Assembly: GCA_021151835.1 (NCBI GenBank)
Contig: JAGKWO010000063.1
Span: forward strand, 1-17,193
Length of the DNA: 17,193 nt
Source: Gammaproteobacteria bacterium
Lineage (GTDB): Bacteria > Pseudomonadota > Gammaproteobacteria > Pseudomonadales > Cellvibrionaceae
Direction: 5' to 3'
Shown here: in pieces, positions 7,503-15,724 of the stretch
How positions within the stretch are numbered: position 1 is the stretch's first letter
How the letters are laid out: each line of letters opens with the position of its first letter
Translations under genes and position numbers: made by a program
The notes under the pieces: model-generated
What the model was told of the DNA's origin: nothing
What the model saw: the letters and a program-made list of their open reading frames with translations, nothing else
Database searches by the model: none

Positions 7503-8918
7503 TTACTGGTTGTTTGGAATAGCCTTGATATTCACCAAGCTATCTTTAGAAAAAATTGTTGTTACAAGATAGCGATAAATGTCCCTATCAATTTGTAGAG
7601 CTGATTTTTGACTAAGTACATCTGAAAACTCAGCTGATGAATCCGTGAAACCTATAACGCACCAGTTATCAACCAAGACGCAAGTCTCAGCTCCTGAAGC
7701 ATCCTTTTCGACTATGGCAATCGGCCCTTTATAGGGCCACGTTTTCAATGCTAACGATCCCAGTCCATCCAACAACTTTACGTTATGCTGTAAAGCTAAT
7801 TGCTTGCCAACGCAATAACCTTTGCATTTCTTCAGCTGATGACTAGAGCACGCTCGGCCAGTTGGCTTTTCTAAACCACAAACGTGATAACAGAGCTGAT
7901 GTTGCTCACAAATAGATTGGATTGCTTGTTTAGCCTTTTTATTTGATGGAAATAATCCGTACAGCTTTTGCTTTGTTAATGGCATTTCTGAGATTGGAAA
8001 GATTTGTGGGCTCAACACCCCATCTGGCGTCTCAATGAGTTGAATGCTGTAAAAGGTACTGACTCTACGAAGCTTCCGGTTATAAATCGGTTTAAGCTCT
8101 TTAACTTTTCTCGATTCAAGTATGAGGGCGGAAAGCTCACCCGTGGTTTTGTCAAAAGTAATATTTCGTGTTTGCTGGCAAATTTTCATTTCCCTTGATG
8201 ATTTGTGATCAGCAGTGAAATGCGAAAGGACACGCTTCCGAATATTGATACTTTTTCCAATGTAGAGAAGTTCTTTATTTTCTCCCCAGAAGTAATACAC
8301 ACCTGATGAATTGGGCAAGCCATCAATCAGACTTGCATCGAAGTTTGCAGGCATGCTTTCTTTACGATATTGGTGTTGTATAGCTGCTTTTACCAACTCT
8401 TCGCCTTTTTCCTCCTCAGCGATTGCCATGAACTTATAGGCGGCTCTTGCATCGTCGAGTGCGCGATGACGATGGGTCACGCAAATCTGATGACGGGCTA
8501 TTATTTTCTCAAGGCTATGGCCGTCTCGGTCGGCGTATAGAAAGCGTGATAATTTCACGGTACACATGAGCTTCGATTTAAAATTGTATGCCAATCGAGA
8601 AAATTCATTTCTTATAAATCCGTAGTCAAAACGAACGTTATGGGCAATGAACAATTTTCCTTGAAGCTTAAGTAGTATCTCTTTTGCAACCTGTTCAAAA
8701 TAAGGTGCAGCCAGCACCATTTCGTTCGTGATTCCGGTTAGCAATTGGATTCCTTCGGAAATATGGGCACGTGGATTGATAAGCGTAGACCATTCCTTTA
8801 CTCCCTCCTCAGTCACTTCAATTATTCCAATCTCGGTAATCCGATCATAGGTGACGTTAGCGCCTGTTGTTTCGATGTCTACGATCACACATGGGATGGG
8901 AAAATATTTAAACATCAT
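7503..8918 (-). CDS. DnaQ-like 3'-5' exonuclease fused to Cho/UvrC-type GIY-YIG nuclease
   Basis: 471 residues from ATG 8918 (a second ATG follows directly; no strong ribosome binding site). Residues ~10-170 are a DEDDh exonuclease like the Pol III epsilon subunit: VDIETTG (Asp14, Glu16), HNVRFDYGF (Asp98) and HRALDDA (His151, Asp156). Residues ~200-285 are a GIY-YIG endonuclease like that of UvrC and Cho: GVYYF (206-210), YIGKS (219-223), Arg227 and catalytic Glu268 in LILES, then KPIYNRKLR. The C-terminal part keeps a Cho/UvrC-like cysteine segment (CSSHQLKKCKGYC) but has no UvrC RNase H-like or HhH region. It starts 12 bases after the dnaE2 stop in the same direction, so it should be induced with the LexA-controlled mutasome. 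It could trim 3' ends or proofread for the error-prone polymerase, or make repair incisions as Cho does in E. coli. Confidence 0.88.
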   Translation of the reverse strand: MMFKYFPIPCVIVDIETTGANVTYDRITEIGIIEVTEEGVKEWSTLINPRAHISEGIQLLTGITNEMVLAAPYFEQVAKEILLKLQGKLFIAHNVRFDYGFIRNEFSRLAYNFKSKLMCTVKLSRFLYADRDGHSLEKIIARHQICVTHRHRALDDARAAYKFMAIAEEEKGEELVKAAIQHQYRKESMPANFDASLIDGLPNSSGVYYFWGENKELLYIGKSINIRKRVLSHFTADHKSSREMKICQQTRNITFDKTTGELSALILESRKVKELKPIYNRKLRRVSTFYSIQLIETPDGVLSPQIFPISEMPLTKQKLYGLFPSNKKAKQAIQSICEQHQLCYHVCGLEKPTGRACSSHQLKKCKGYCVGKQLALQHNVKLLDGLGSLALKTWPYKGPIAIVEKDASGAETCVLVDNWCVIGFTDSSAEFSDVLSQKSALQIDRDIYRYLVTTIFSKDSLVNIKAIPNNQ

Positions 8919-8930
8919 TAGTGACCGCAG

Positions 8931-11900
8931 TTAATGAAAATCTCGCGATTTCAAAGTAAGGCTTTGTAATCGATCAGTTACGTTTTGTACGTGGCCCGCG
9001 ACAATATGGATGATGGGTGTGGCCACACCTTCTGTAACAATCTGAACTATACCTTTAATAATTAGCAATTTTCCGGTAAGAATGTCCCTTCTAAATCTCT
9101 CCTGAGTTTGCTGCCATACGATGATATTGCTCGTTCCCGTTTCATCCTCCAATGATAAAAACATGACTCCGCTAGCCGTGCCAGGACGCTGCTTGCCGGT
9201 CACGATTCCTGCAATTCGGACAAACCCATTGTTTGTTAAATTGATTAGATCAACATGACGTTTGCAGCGATTAAATGGATATTCAGATCTCAGTATTTGC
9301 ATTGGATGAGTGCGCAACGTTAAACCAATAGATGAATAATCTTCCATAACGTTTTGCTCAACGCTTGGGCTACTCATTAGGAGGTCGTCTTCAAGCGTTT
9401 CACCACCATCAAGCAATACAGAAGAAGGCAATAATGCAGACGCTTGCCACCGCGCACGATACCTATCGCCAGCGATAGATCTAAATGCATCTGCCGAAGC
9501 GAGATTATTAATATCAGCTTCACTGAGTTTAGTACGAGTGGCAAACTCTTTAATTGATGTAAATGGGGTTTCTGCCCTAACAAATTCTATTGACTGTGCT
9601 ACTTCTGTTTTCAATGAGTTTACCGAATTAAATCCCAATCGAATTCCGCGCTTTCCTTTGCTATCAATTTCCAATGTGCATTCATAATTACTACGATTGA
9701 TATTGACCGGCATTACCGAAATACCGTGACGACGCGCATCCTGAACTAATTGGGACGGTGAGTAGAATCCCATCGGCTGACTATTCAATAACGAGGTATA
9801 AAATGCAGCGGCGTGGTGACATTTAATCCAGCTCGACACGTAACAAAGGATCGCAAATGACGCAGAGTGGCTCTCGGGGAAGCCATATCCGCCGAAACCT
9901 TTGACCTGCTCAAACAATTGATCAGCGAATTGCTGTGTGTAACCATTATTGAGAAGGCCGTTTTTAAATTTATCTTCAAACAAAAGTAACTTTGAGTTTT
10001 TACCCCAATTAGTAATTGCCCGACGCAATTCATCCGCTTCTCCACCTGTGAAGCCAGCAGCAGTCATACTGAGTCGCATTACCTGCTCCTGAAAAATTGG
10101 AACACCCAACGTAGGCAGCAGCACATCTTTAATTGCTTCACTCGCAAATGTTATCGGCTCTTCACCAGCTCGACGACGTAAATAAGGGTGGACCATATCA
10201 CCTTGAATCGGGCCCGGCCTAACGATTGCAATTTCAATCACTAAATCATAAAAACATTTTGGTTGGAGTTTCGGAAGCATCGCCATCTGCGCCCGCGACT
10301 CAATTTGGAATACACCGACACTGTCACCACGACCCAGCATTTGATAAGTCTCAGGATCTTCACGCGGTATATCTTGCATAGAGCGAATGATGGGATCGTA
10401 AGTGGAAATTAATTCAAGCGAACGCCGAAGTGCGGACAACATACCCAATGCGAGCACATCAACTTTTAATAATTTCATGGACTCCAGATCTTCTTTGTCC
10501 CATTGAATCAACGTTCTATTCGCCATACTTGCGTTTTCTAATGGAACCAAATCACTGATTTTGGATTCCGAAATAACAAAGCCGCCGGTGTGCTGACTCA
10601 AATGCCGGGGAAATCCCAGTATCTGTTGAACCAATTCAAAAAAATGCGTCAGTACGCTGTCATCTTTTAACTTCAGCGTTTCAATGCGCTTTTTTATATC
10701 GGTGTCCCGATCCCACCACGCAATATTCTTGCTGAAGTAGTTAACAAGCGATTCCTCCAGCCCCAACGCTTTTCCTACTTCCCTTACGGCACTTTTACTG
10801 CGGTAAGTAATAACCACAGCGGCAATGGCTGCGCGCTCACGTCCATATTTTTGATAAATATATTGGATCACTTCCTCTCTACGCTGATGTTCAAAATCAA
10901 CGTCGATATCCGGCGGCTCATCGCGCTCACGGGAAATAAATCGCTCAAACAGAACACCGATTTGGCCTGGTGCAATTTCAGTCACGAACAGACAGTAGCA
11001 AACAACACTGTTGGCGGCGGAGCCTCGCCCCTGACAAAGTATTTTTTGCGAACGGGCAAATCTCACAATGTCATGCACAGTGAGAAAATAGTATTCGTAA
11101 GCCAGCTCCTCAATCAGCTCCAGCTCTTTCTCTAACAAGTCTTCGACAAATTCAGGTACACCGTTGGGCCAACGTTGGTGTTTACCTTCTTCCACCAGGT
11201 TTTTTAAATGCTGAATAGGCGTCAGATTTTCCGGAACAAGCTCCCGTGGATATTGATAGCGAAGTTCGTTCATAGAAAAGTGGCAGAGGTCTGCAATCTC
11301 ACAGGTTTCGTCAAGCAATTCCTGTGGATAGAGCTTGGCAAGCTGATGTGCAGATTTAAGATACGCCTCGCCATTTAATTCAAGCTTGGTACCTAGTTCC
11401 TGCACTGGTGTTCGATGACGGATAGCAGTAACGATATCCTGGAGCGGTTTGCGCGAGTCGCAGTGCATAAGCGCTTCACCACAGGCAACCAGTGGAATAT
11501 TTTTATCAACTCCGAGCTGAAGCCAACGCGCGAAATCATCATGTTCACCGCTATGCAGTTGATGATTGATACCAATCCATAACCGATCTCGAAATGCATT
11601 ACTTAATTCGTTTACAACATCCTCAGAAATGCTTTGTCCAAGCTTTACAGTCCAGATAATGAGGCAGCTACGTAACCTGAAGCGTAGGTCTTCAAAATGT
11701 GCCTCATAAGTCCCTTTCTCAGCACGACGTCGTGCGAGCGTGATAAAGCCCGAAAGCTCAGCGTATGCCGCTCGCGATGGAGCAATCGCGATTAACTCCA
11801 TACCGTTGGATAATTTGAATCGACTACCAATAATCAATTTGAAATTTAACTGTTCGGCGGCAACGAACGCTTTGACGATACCGGCGAGTGAACATTCGTC

Positions 11901-12017
11901 GGTAATGGCCAATGCGTCGTAACCTAATTCATAGGCGCGATAAACGTACTCCGCCGGATGTGACGCCCCGGTGAGAAAAGTAAAATTCGTGGTGGTGAAT
12001 AGCTGGGTGTAGCGCAT
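8931..12017 (-). CDS. dnaE2: Error-prone DNA polymerase DnaE2 (ImuC)
   Basis: 1028 residues, typical for the family. ATG 12017 overlaps the imuB stop by one base (TGATG). An upstream in-frame start at 12074 would only add residues that overlap imuB. This is the catalytic subunit of the ImuA-ImuB-DnaE2 translesion mutasome. The N-terminal PHP domain begins with FLTGASHP and AITDECSLAG; its first motif lacks the HxH metal ligands, so PHP proofreading is unlikely. The polymerase core has QGRGSAANS (329-337), PPDIDVDF with catalytic Asp372 and Asp374, and a third Asp520 in LLKVDVLALG. The C-terminus has an OB-fold (VTGKQRPGTASGVMFLSLED) and the characteristic final SRDFH. It is the third gene of the LexA-controlled operon, translationally coupled to imuB. 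Confidence 0.96.
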   Translation of the reverse strand: MRYTQLFTTTNFTFLTGASHPAEYVYRAYELGYDALAITDECSLAGIVKAFVAAEQLNFKLIIGSRFKLSNGMELIAIAPSRAAYAELSGFITLARRRAEKGTYEAHFEDLRFRLRSCLIIWTVKLGQSISEDVVNELSNAFRDRLWIGINHQLHSGEHDDFARWLQLGVDKNIPLVACGEALMHCDSRKPLQDIVTAIRHRTPVQELGTKLELNGEAYLKSAHQLAKLYPQELLDETCEIADLCHFSMNELRYQYPRELVPENLTPIQHLKNLVEEGKHQRWPNGVPEFVEDLLEKELELIEELAYEYYFLTVHDIVRFARSQKILCQGRGSAANSVVCYCLFVTEIAPGQIGVLFERFISRERDEPPDIDVDFEHQRREEVIQYIYQKYGRERAAIAAVVITYRSKSAVREVGKALGLEESLVNYFSKNIAWWDRDTDIKKRIETLKLKDDSVLTHFFELVQQILGFPRHLSQHTGGFVISESKISDLVPLENASMANRTLIQWDKEDLESMKLLKVDVLALGMLSALRRSLELISTYDPIIRSMQDIPREDPETYQMLGRGDSVGVFQIESRAQMAMLPKLQPKCFYDLVIEIAIVRPGPIQGDMVHPYLRRRAGEEPITFASEAIKDVLLPTLGVPIFQEQVMRLSMTAAGFTGGEADELRRAITNWGKNSKLLLFEDKFKNGLLNNGYTQQFADQLFEQVKGFGGYGFPESHSASFAILCYVSSWIKCHHAAAFYTSLLNSQPMGFYSPSQLVQDARRHGISVMPVNINRSNYECTLEIDSKGKRGIRLGFNSVNSLKTEVAQSIEFVRAETPFTSIKEFATRTKLSEADINNLASADAFRSIAGDRYRARWQASALLPSSVLLDGGETLEDDLLMSSPSVEQNVMEDYSSIGLTLRTHPMQILRSEYPFNRCKRHVDLINLTNNGFVRIAGIVTGKQRPGTASGVMFLSLEDETGTSNIIVWQQTQERFRRDILTGKLLIIKGIVQIVTEGVATPIIHIVAGHVQNVTDRLQSLTLKSRDFH

Positions 12018-13534
12018 CAGGAAAACACCCCGTGCACAAACCATTTCTTGGTGTAGAGATCGTGGAAGATCCACACACGAAAATTGTCATGGCGAACCGC
12101 TAGGTAGTAATCTCTGGCAATTTTTTCTTTCCACCAATTGCTGACAATACGTTCCGGCCCGACTTGAGGCGTTAAATAACCATTCCAGTACAAACGCCGG
12201 TCCCGTTCTTCAATCGGTTCGGGTACCGGTAGCAACCAGGCTGGTCGAAGGGCTGTTAAATGGACATCCGGCACATCCTGATTGCATCGCTCCGCGAGTG
12301 AGATGATTGAGTTCGTTAATTCCGGAATACAATTATCTTTGTAACTCAGTTTATAAACTGCTGCCTCACCCAACCGGGTTTTAAGCTTTGCGATGACGAC
12401 GGCATAGTCTTGCACACTTTTATTTTTACGTTTGCTCTGATCAAAATCCAGGATCAAGCTTCGATGCAGAACTGGCGTTGTATTGCGGCATTCAAGCTTG
12501 ATCGTATCAACTTCAAAGGGAAGTTCCTGATTCTCAAGCTGGATTAACGACAAGTCATAGAGCAGTTGCCAATGACTCTGTGGTGTATCGCTGTTTACAT
12601 GAATCGATTTTTTCTGCTTGTAGATGTCAGAGATCCGCCACTCAATGCCCTGGCATTGCTGCTGTCGCTTGCGAAGATAATCGCTTAATTGTTGAAGCAA
12701 ACTTTCAATTGCAGGTTTCAACTGGTCAACGATAGTGACCGGGAATTCGAATTGGTATTCCTCTTCGAACCACTCGTCGGGCTTATAGTTTTCGCGCGGC
12801 TTTTCAAACAATGAGCTTTGCAGAAAATCCTGGTCAATATCATAAATTTCGCACAGCACATCGGCGAACTCATGCCCCAATCGCTTTTTGAAACTGCTAA
12901 TGGATTTACCGGCGATTTGGATAGCGAGATCGCCGAATGTGTTAAACCCGGTTTTCGAGAGAGCTTCAGCTGCTTTTGGATAATCGAAAAATAGCTCGAT
13001 GGGAAGCCGATTCAATCGCTCAATAAAATCCTGCTTGGTTTCATCACCGGTGACTTCGTAATAGGTAAATGACAGATACCAGGCAGCCTTTGCAGAATGC
13101 GCAAGCCCGAGGTCAAACCCATAGGATGTTTGTTCCAGAAATAGGCTTATCTTTTCGCAGAACGCTTTGAGCCCACCAAATAATTTGAGGCAACTGGAAA
13201 TCTCCAATAGCAATCCGGACTGCGCTGCGCCCGAACTGCAATGACGGGTGATGTGCGGGCTAAATTGATACAGCTGCTCCGATAATTCGTGCAGGGAATT
13301 TTCTTCTTTGTTTTTATCCCGCTCAACCACATCCGATCCGCATAACAGTTGAGCAGTTGTCATATCCATGCCCAGCTCGGCACCGGCTTCTTCAGCAACC
13401 GGATTGACATAGACGACCCGCTTTTTTTCGACGACGACTACCGGTGATTCATCGATGCCTTCCATTTTGAGTGCAGTGAGCGGGAGATCAAAAAAACGGA
13501 TGGCCAACCAGAGTCGTTTAGCTTGTGCATTCAC
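12017..13534 (-). CDS. imuB: ImuB, inactive Y-family polymerase-like mutasome hub
   Basis: 505 residues from GTG 13534, which overlaps the imuA stop by four bases (GTGA), showing translational coupling. ImuB resembles Y-family polymerases but lacks the catalytic acidic residues and serves as the adaptor linking DnaE2 to the beta clamp. Here LWLAIRF (8-14) replaces the usual DxD strand, and LLLEISSCLKLFGG (108-121) matches the ImuB version of the second motif. The C-terminal domain is typical: GPERIVSNWW (459-468), RDYYLAV (474-480) and a final WFVHGVFS. Just before KLKTRLGE, where many ImuB proteins carry a Q-x-x-L-F-like clamp-binding motif, this one reads HRSLILDFDQ (357-366), so the clamp contact is not obvious. 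It lies between imuA and dnaE2 in the SOS operon. Confidence 0.95.
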   Translation of the reverse strand: MNAQAKRLWLAIRFFDLPLTALKMEGIDESPVVVVEKKRVVYVNPVAEEAGAELGMDMTTAQLLCGSDVVERDKNKEENSLHELSEQLYQFSPHITRHCSSGAAQSGLLLEISSCLKLFGGLKAFCEKISLFLEQTSYGFDLGLAHSAKAAWYLSFTYYEVTGDETKQDFIERLNRLPIELFFDYPKAAEALSKTGFNTFGDLAIQIAGKSISSFKKRLGHEFADVLCEIYDIDQDFLQSSLFEKPRENYKPDEWFEEEYQFEFPVTIVDQLKPAIESLLQQLSDYLRKRQQQCQGIEWRISDIYKQKKSIHVNSDTPQSHWQLLYDLSLIQLENQELPFEVDTIKLECRNTTPVLHRSLILDFDQSKRKNKSVQDYAVVIAKLKTRLGEAAVYKLSYKDNCIPELTNSIISLAERCNQDVPDVHLTALRPAWLLPVPEPIEERDRRLYWNGYLTPQVGPERIVSNWWKEKIARDYYLAVRHDNFRVWIFHDLYTKKWFVHGVFS

Positions 13535-14289
13535 GACTTCCCTCGCAGTGGTGTTACGGTGGCGAGGCGCGGAGGTTTATTGGCTTGCTTGCCCGGTACC
13601 GCGATTTGATAAAGCGCCGCATAGGGAAGTACTGGCTTCCAGCGCTTCGGTAGCTCCACTACAACAGGCTTGGCTTCTTGCGTCTGCAAATAACCACGCT
13701 GCTTGAATACCGTCAGCTGCAAACCCGCTGGAATGATTTGGGCAAAGATGCGGAGAGTGGCCGGAGAGTTTTGCTGTTGCGCGGACGAGTGCCGAAACAT
13801 GAACGATAAACCCGAGCTTTCGGATGCAGCCAGATGGCACTTGCGCAGTTCAGTATAGGTAAGGGCATCATCAGGTTGCCAGGAAAGCAACGCCCCCACA
13901 CTGGCGCGGGCCAATTCGATGAAACATGCAATGAAATGGGCTTTATTGGCTGCGTCTACGACAACAACGCGCTCCAAATCGATTCCGGCCTGAACCAATG
14001 CTTGGCAGAACGGGGTCGCAGGCGGGTTAAGTAAAACGATCAGCCCCGGAACTTCCAGCAAGGCTGGCATGAATAGCTGCCATTCGGCTTGGCTACGGGC
14101 TTGGCACACTTCAACTAGACTCGATAAGGGCCACCCCTCATTCAAGAGCGCGCTATCCAAATCTTCATGCCCAGTGGGTATCGCTGCGCGAGCAGTAAAC
14201 CGCTGGGAGTGGCCCATCCACATGTCTTCGCGGCGCAGAAGCTGCTCAAGCGATACATTGGAGGAAGATTCTGGTGGCGTCTCATTCAT
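13531..14289 (-). CDS. imuA: ImuA, RecA/SulA-like mutasome component
   Basis: 252 residues. ATG 14289 fits the family N-terminus but has no evident Shine-Dalgarno sequence. ImuA is a RecA-related protein needed for ImuB/DnaE2-dependent mutagenesis. Family marks are IPTGHEDLDSAL (37-48), EGWPLSSLVEV (51-61), LLNPPATPFCQAL (86-98), the LRKCHLAAE-like stretch (149-156), NSPATLRI (174-181) and FKQRGY (195-200). No GK(S/T) P-loop is visible, so it is unlikely to hydrolyse ATP as RecA does. It is the first gene of the imuA-imuB-dnaE2-exonuclease operon. The LexA palindrome ends only eight bases before its start codon, so LexA binding should block transcription directly. Confidence 0.93.
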   Translation of the reverse strand: MNETPPESSSNVSLEQLLRREDMWMGHSQRFTARAAIPTGHEDLDSALLNEGWPLSSLVEVCQARSQAEWQLFMPALLEVPGLIVLLNPPATPFCQALVQAGIDLERVVVVDAANKAHFIACFIELARASVGALLSWQPDDALTYTELRKCHLAASESSGLSFMFRHSSAQQQNSPATLRIFAQIIPAGLQLTVFKQRGYLQTQEAKPVVVELPKRWKPVLPYAALYQIAVPGKQANKPPRLATVTPLRGKS

Positions 14290-14296
14290 GATTGTT

Positions 14297-14324
14297 ACTA
14301 TACTGTATATGAATACAGTATAGT
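14297..14324. promoter_or_regulatory. LexA operator (SOS box), bidirectional
   Basis: The core is a perfect CTGT-N8-ACAG (14303-14318). The palindrome extends outward to 12-bp perfect arms (ACTATACTGTAT and its complement) around a 4-base centre ATGA. It lies in the 105-base gap between divergent imuA and the SRAP gene: 8 bases before the imuA ATG and 71 bases before the SRAP ATG. One LexA dimer could therefore control both arms. A lone half-site CTGTATAGT follows at 14335-14343. Confidence 0.93.
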
Positions 14325-14347
14325 CCAGCCACCGGCTGTATAGTCAA
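14317..14347 (-). promoter_or_regulatory. Candidate imuA promoter overlapping the LexA box
   Basis: On the minus strand, TTGACT (14342-14347) and TATACT (14317-14322) form a -35/-10 pair with a slightly long 19-base spacer. The -10 box lies within the arm of the LexA palindrome, as in tightly repressed SOS promoters. Transcription would start inside the operator and leave a leader of roughly 20 bases, consistent with the missing ribosome binding site. Inferred from sequence only. Confidence 0.5.
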
Positions 14348-14394
14348 CCTGAACATATAGAATTTTTTAGCGTGACGAGCGGGAGCGATATGAC

Positions 14395-15111
14395 ATGTGT
14401 GGTTATTTAAGGCGACACATTGGACCTAAAGACTTGAAGGAGTTCCTAAAGTTGATCGGGATGGGCCAGTTGGAATTCCAGTTCCCCGAAGACGGTCGCG
14501 CCCAGCACTTCTACGCGGCTTGGGGCAACATTCCTGAAAAGCAGATCAAAGACCTCATCATCCGAGAAGATGGCATGCTGAAAACGGTAGATGCTACCTG
14601 GTGGTACGGGTGCTCCCAGCATGGCGATAGCTTATGGATCAACAATAGAATTCATACGTTCAATGCCCGAAACCTGGACCAAGACTATTGGCATACGGCC
14701 ATACATCGCCGCCGAGGAATTGCGATCAGCACCGCCATCGGCGAAGCGATTGGCCCTGTAGGAAGTGAGCAACGGTTTTTCGTGCAGGGTGATCGCCCCT
14801 TGTTGATGGGATGTGTTTATCAGCGCTTTCCGAACGGTCGATACAGTTGCGCTGTCATAACTCGTGATGCACATCCACGGTTTAAGGCCTTTCACGAGGA
14901 CGCTTTTCCGTTGATGCTGCCCTACGACGAAGACTTTCTGAACCTTTGGCTTTCTGACACGCCGCCAGATCATCCAGCTATCGCGGCGCTGCTCAAAACC
15001 CCAAAAATATTTACCAATTTGACGGTCACACCCGTGAAAACATACAAGGACGCAGTACCGAAGGGGGACCCTGTAGTGGTTCGACCGGATGAATGGGTAA
15101 TGGCGTCCTAA
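14395..15111 (+). CDS. SRAP family protein (YedK/HMCES-like abasic-site sensor), divergent
   Basis: 238 residues from ATG 14395, with GGGAG 9 bases upstream. SRAP proteins shield abasic sites in single-stranded DNA through a thiazolidine crosslink made by Cys2, exposed after removal of Met1. Here the protein begins MCG, so Cys2 is present. Further family positions: Asn90 and Arg92 in FNARN, a basic HRRRG segment (104-108), Glu117 in the place of the FYEW glutamate (but reading IGEAIG), and His167 in AFHEDAFPLMLP for the H-x-RMP histidine. All key residues seem present, but the aromatic FYEW context is lost, so it is a divergent branch. SRAP genes are known neighbours of imuA-imuB-dnaE2, the origin of the name SOS-response-associated peptidase. 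It shares the LexA box with imuA and is followed after 18 bases by the Rmf-like gene. Confidence 0.87.
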   Translation: MCGYLRRHIGPKDLKEFLKLIGMGQLEFQFPEDGRAQHFYAAWGNIPEKQIKDLIIREDGMLKTVDATWWYGCSQHGDSLWINNRIHTFNARNLDQDYWHTAIHRRRGIAISTAIGEAIGPVGSEQRFFVQGDRPLLMGCVYQRFPNGRYSCAVITRDAHPRFKAFHEDAFPLMLPYDEDFLNLWLSDTPPDHPAIAALLKTPKIFTNLTVTPVKTYKDAVPKGDPVVVRPDEWVMAS

Positions 15112-15129
15112 ATTATTACGGAGGTCGAG

Positions 15130-15579
15130 ATGATTGTTCATAGCTTCCCGTTCGTCCATGAAGACGAAAACATTTGGTATAACGTATTTATCGAGCCAAT
15201 AGATGCCGATGAAAAAGTGATGTATCTCATTGGGCTATCGAAGCCAGGGGAAGGAATTCCGCCGAAAGAAAAATTAAAGGAAATAGCACTGACCGCCGAG
15301 ACAATCTCCCCATTCGAACATGTCGTATCGCTGCCAGCTCTGTGCACATTTATTCAAGATGCAATGCACGCAGGCACTTGGGAAACGCCGTTCTTAATTT
15401 CAGAAAAATTAATTGAAATAAAAGCTCCTGCAAGCGCATTTGAAGAGGGGCAATCTGATGCGGCCAGAGGCTTGCACTACAACGCAAATCCTTATGCCGA
15501 ACAGACGATGGAGTTTGATGAGTGGGATGAAGGTTGGATAGCCGGGTGTGGCGGAAATTTTGAGGACTTAACACATTAA
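15130..15579 (+). CDS. Small protein with C-terminal Rmf-like domain
   Basis: 149 residues. ATG 15130 follows GGAGG at 5 bases and lies 18 bases after the SRAP stop, so the two are an operon and should share SOS control. Residues 1-100 are an unrecognised acidic alpha/beta domain with no signal or membrane segment. Residues ~104-140 match the ribosome modulation factor pattern: AFEEGQSDAARG, then NANPY (118-122) and EWDEGWIAGC (131-140). This is the G-x3-A-x3-G...NPY...W-x2-GW-x2-G series of Rmf/CrpP-like small proteins. E. coli Rmf (about 55 residues) helps dimerise and silence 70S ribosomes. Here the domain would be the tail of a larger protein. Whether it binds ribosomes, another RNA or something else is unknown. 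Confidence 0.75.
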   Translation: MIVHSFPFVHEDENIWYNVFIEPIDADEKVMYLIGLSKPGEGIPPKEKLKEIALTAETISPFEHVVSLPALCTFIQDAMHAGTWETPFLISEKLIEIKAPASAFEEGQSDAARGLHYNANPYAEQTMEFDEWDEGWIAGCGGNFEDLTH

Positions 15580-15724
15580 CTCATGGATTAGATTGAGTGT
15601 TGCGCAGTCGTATAATTAATATGGAATTTTATTCTGAAGACGCATACGCCAATTTTTATTGTTCAAGTGCCACTTATTTGACAAATTGATATACAGAGCC
15701 TATTACCAAAACACACATCGCTCG

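Noticed and set aside
12018..12074. Upstream in-frame start of dnaE2 at 12074
   Set aside because: The extra 19 residues overlap the imuB C-terminus, while the family N-terminus begins at the ATG at 12017, coupled to the imuB stop.
14632..15159. Minus-strand open frame of 175 codons across the SRAP gene
   Set aside because: It lies antisense to a gene with clear SRAP motifs and a good ribosome binding site, and its translation shows no family features.
15621..15689. 22-codon frame just after a TATAAT at about 15611
   Set aside because: No ribosome binding site, no -35 box at normal spacing and no recognisable peptide; indistinguishable from chance in AT-rich DNA.
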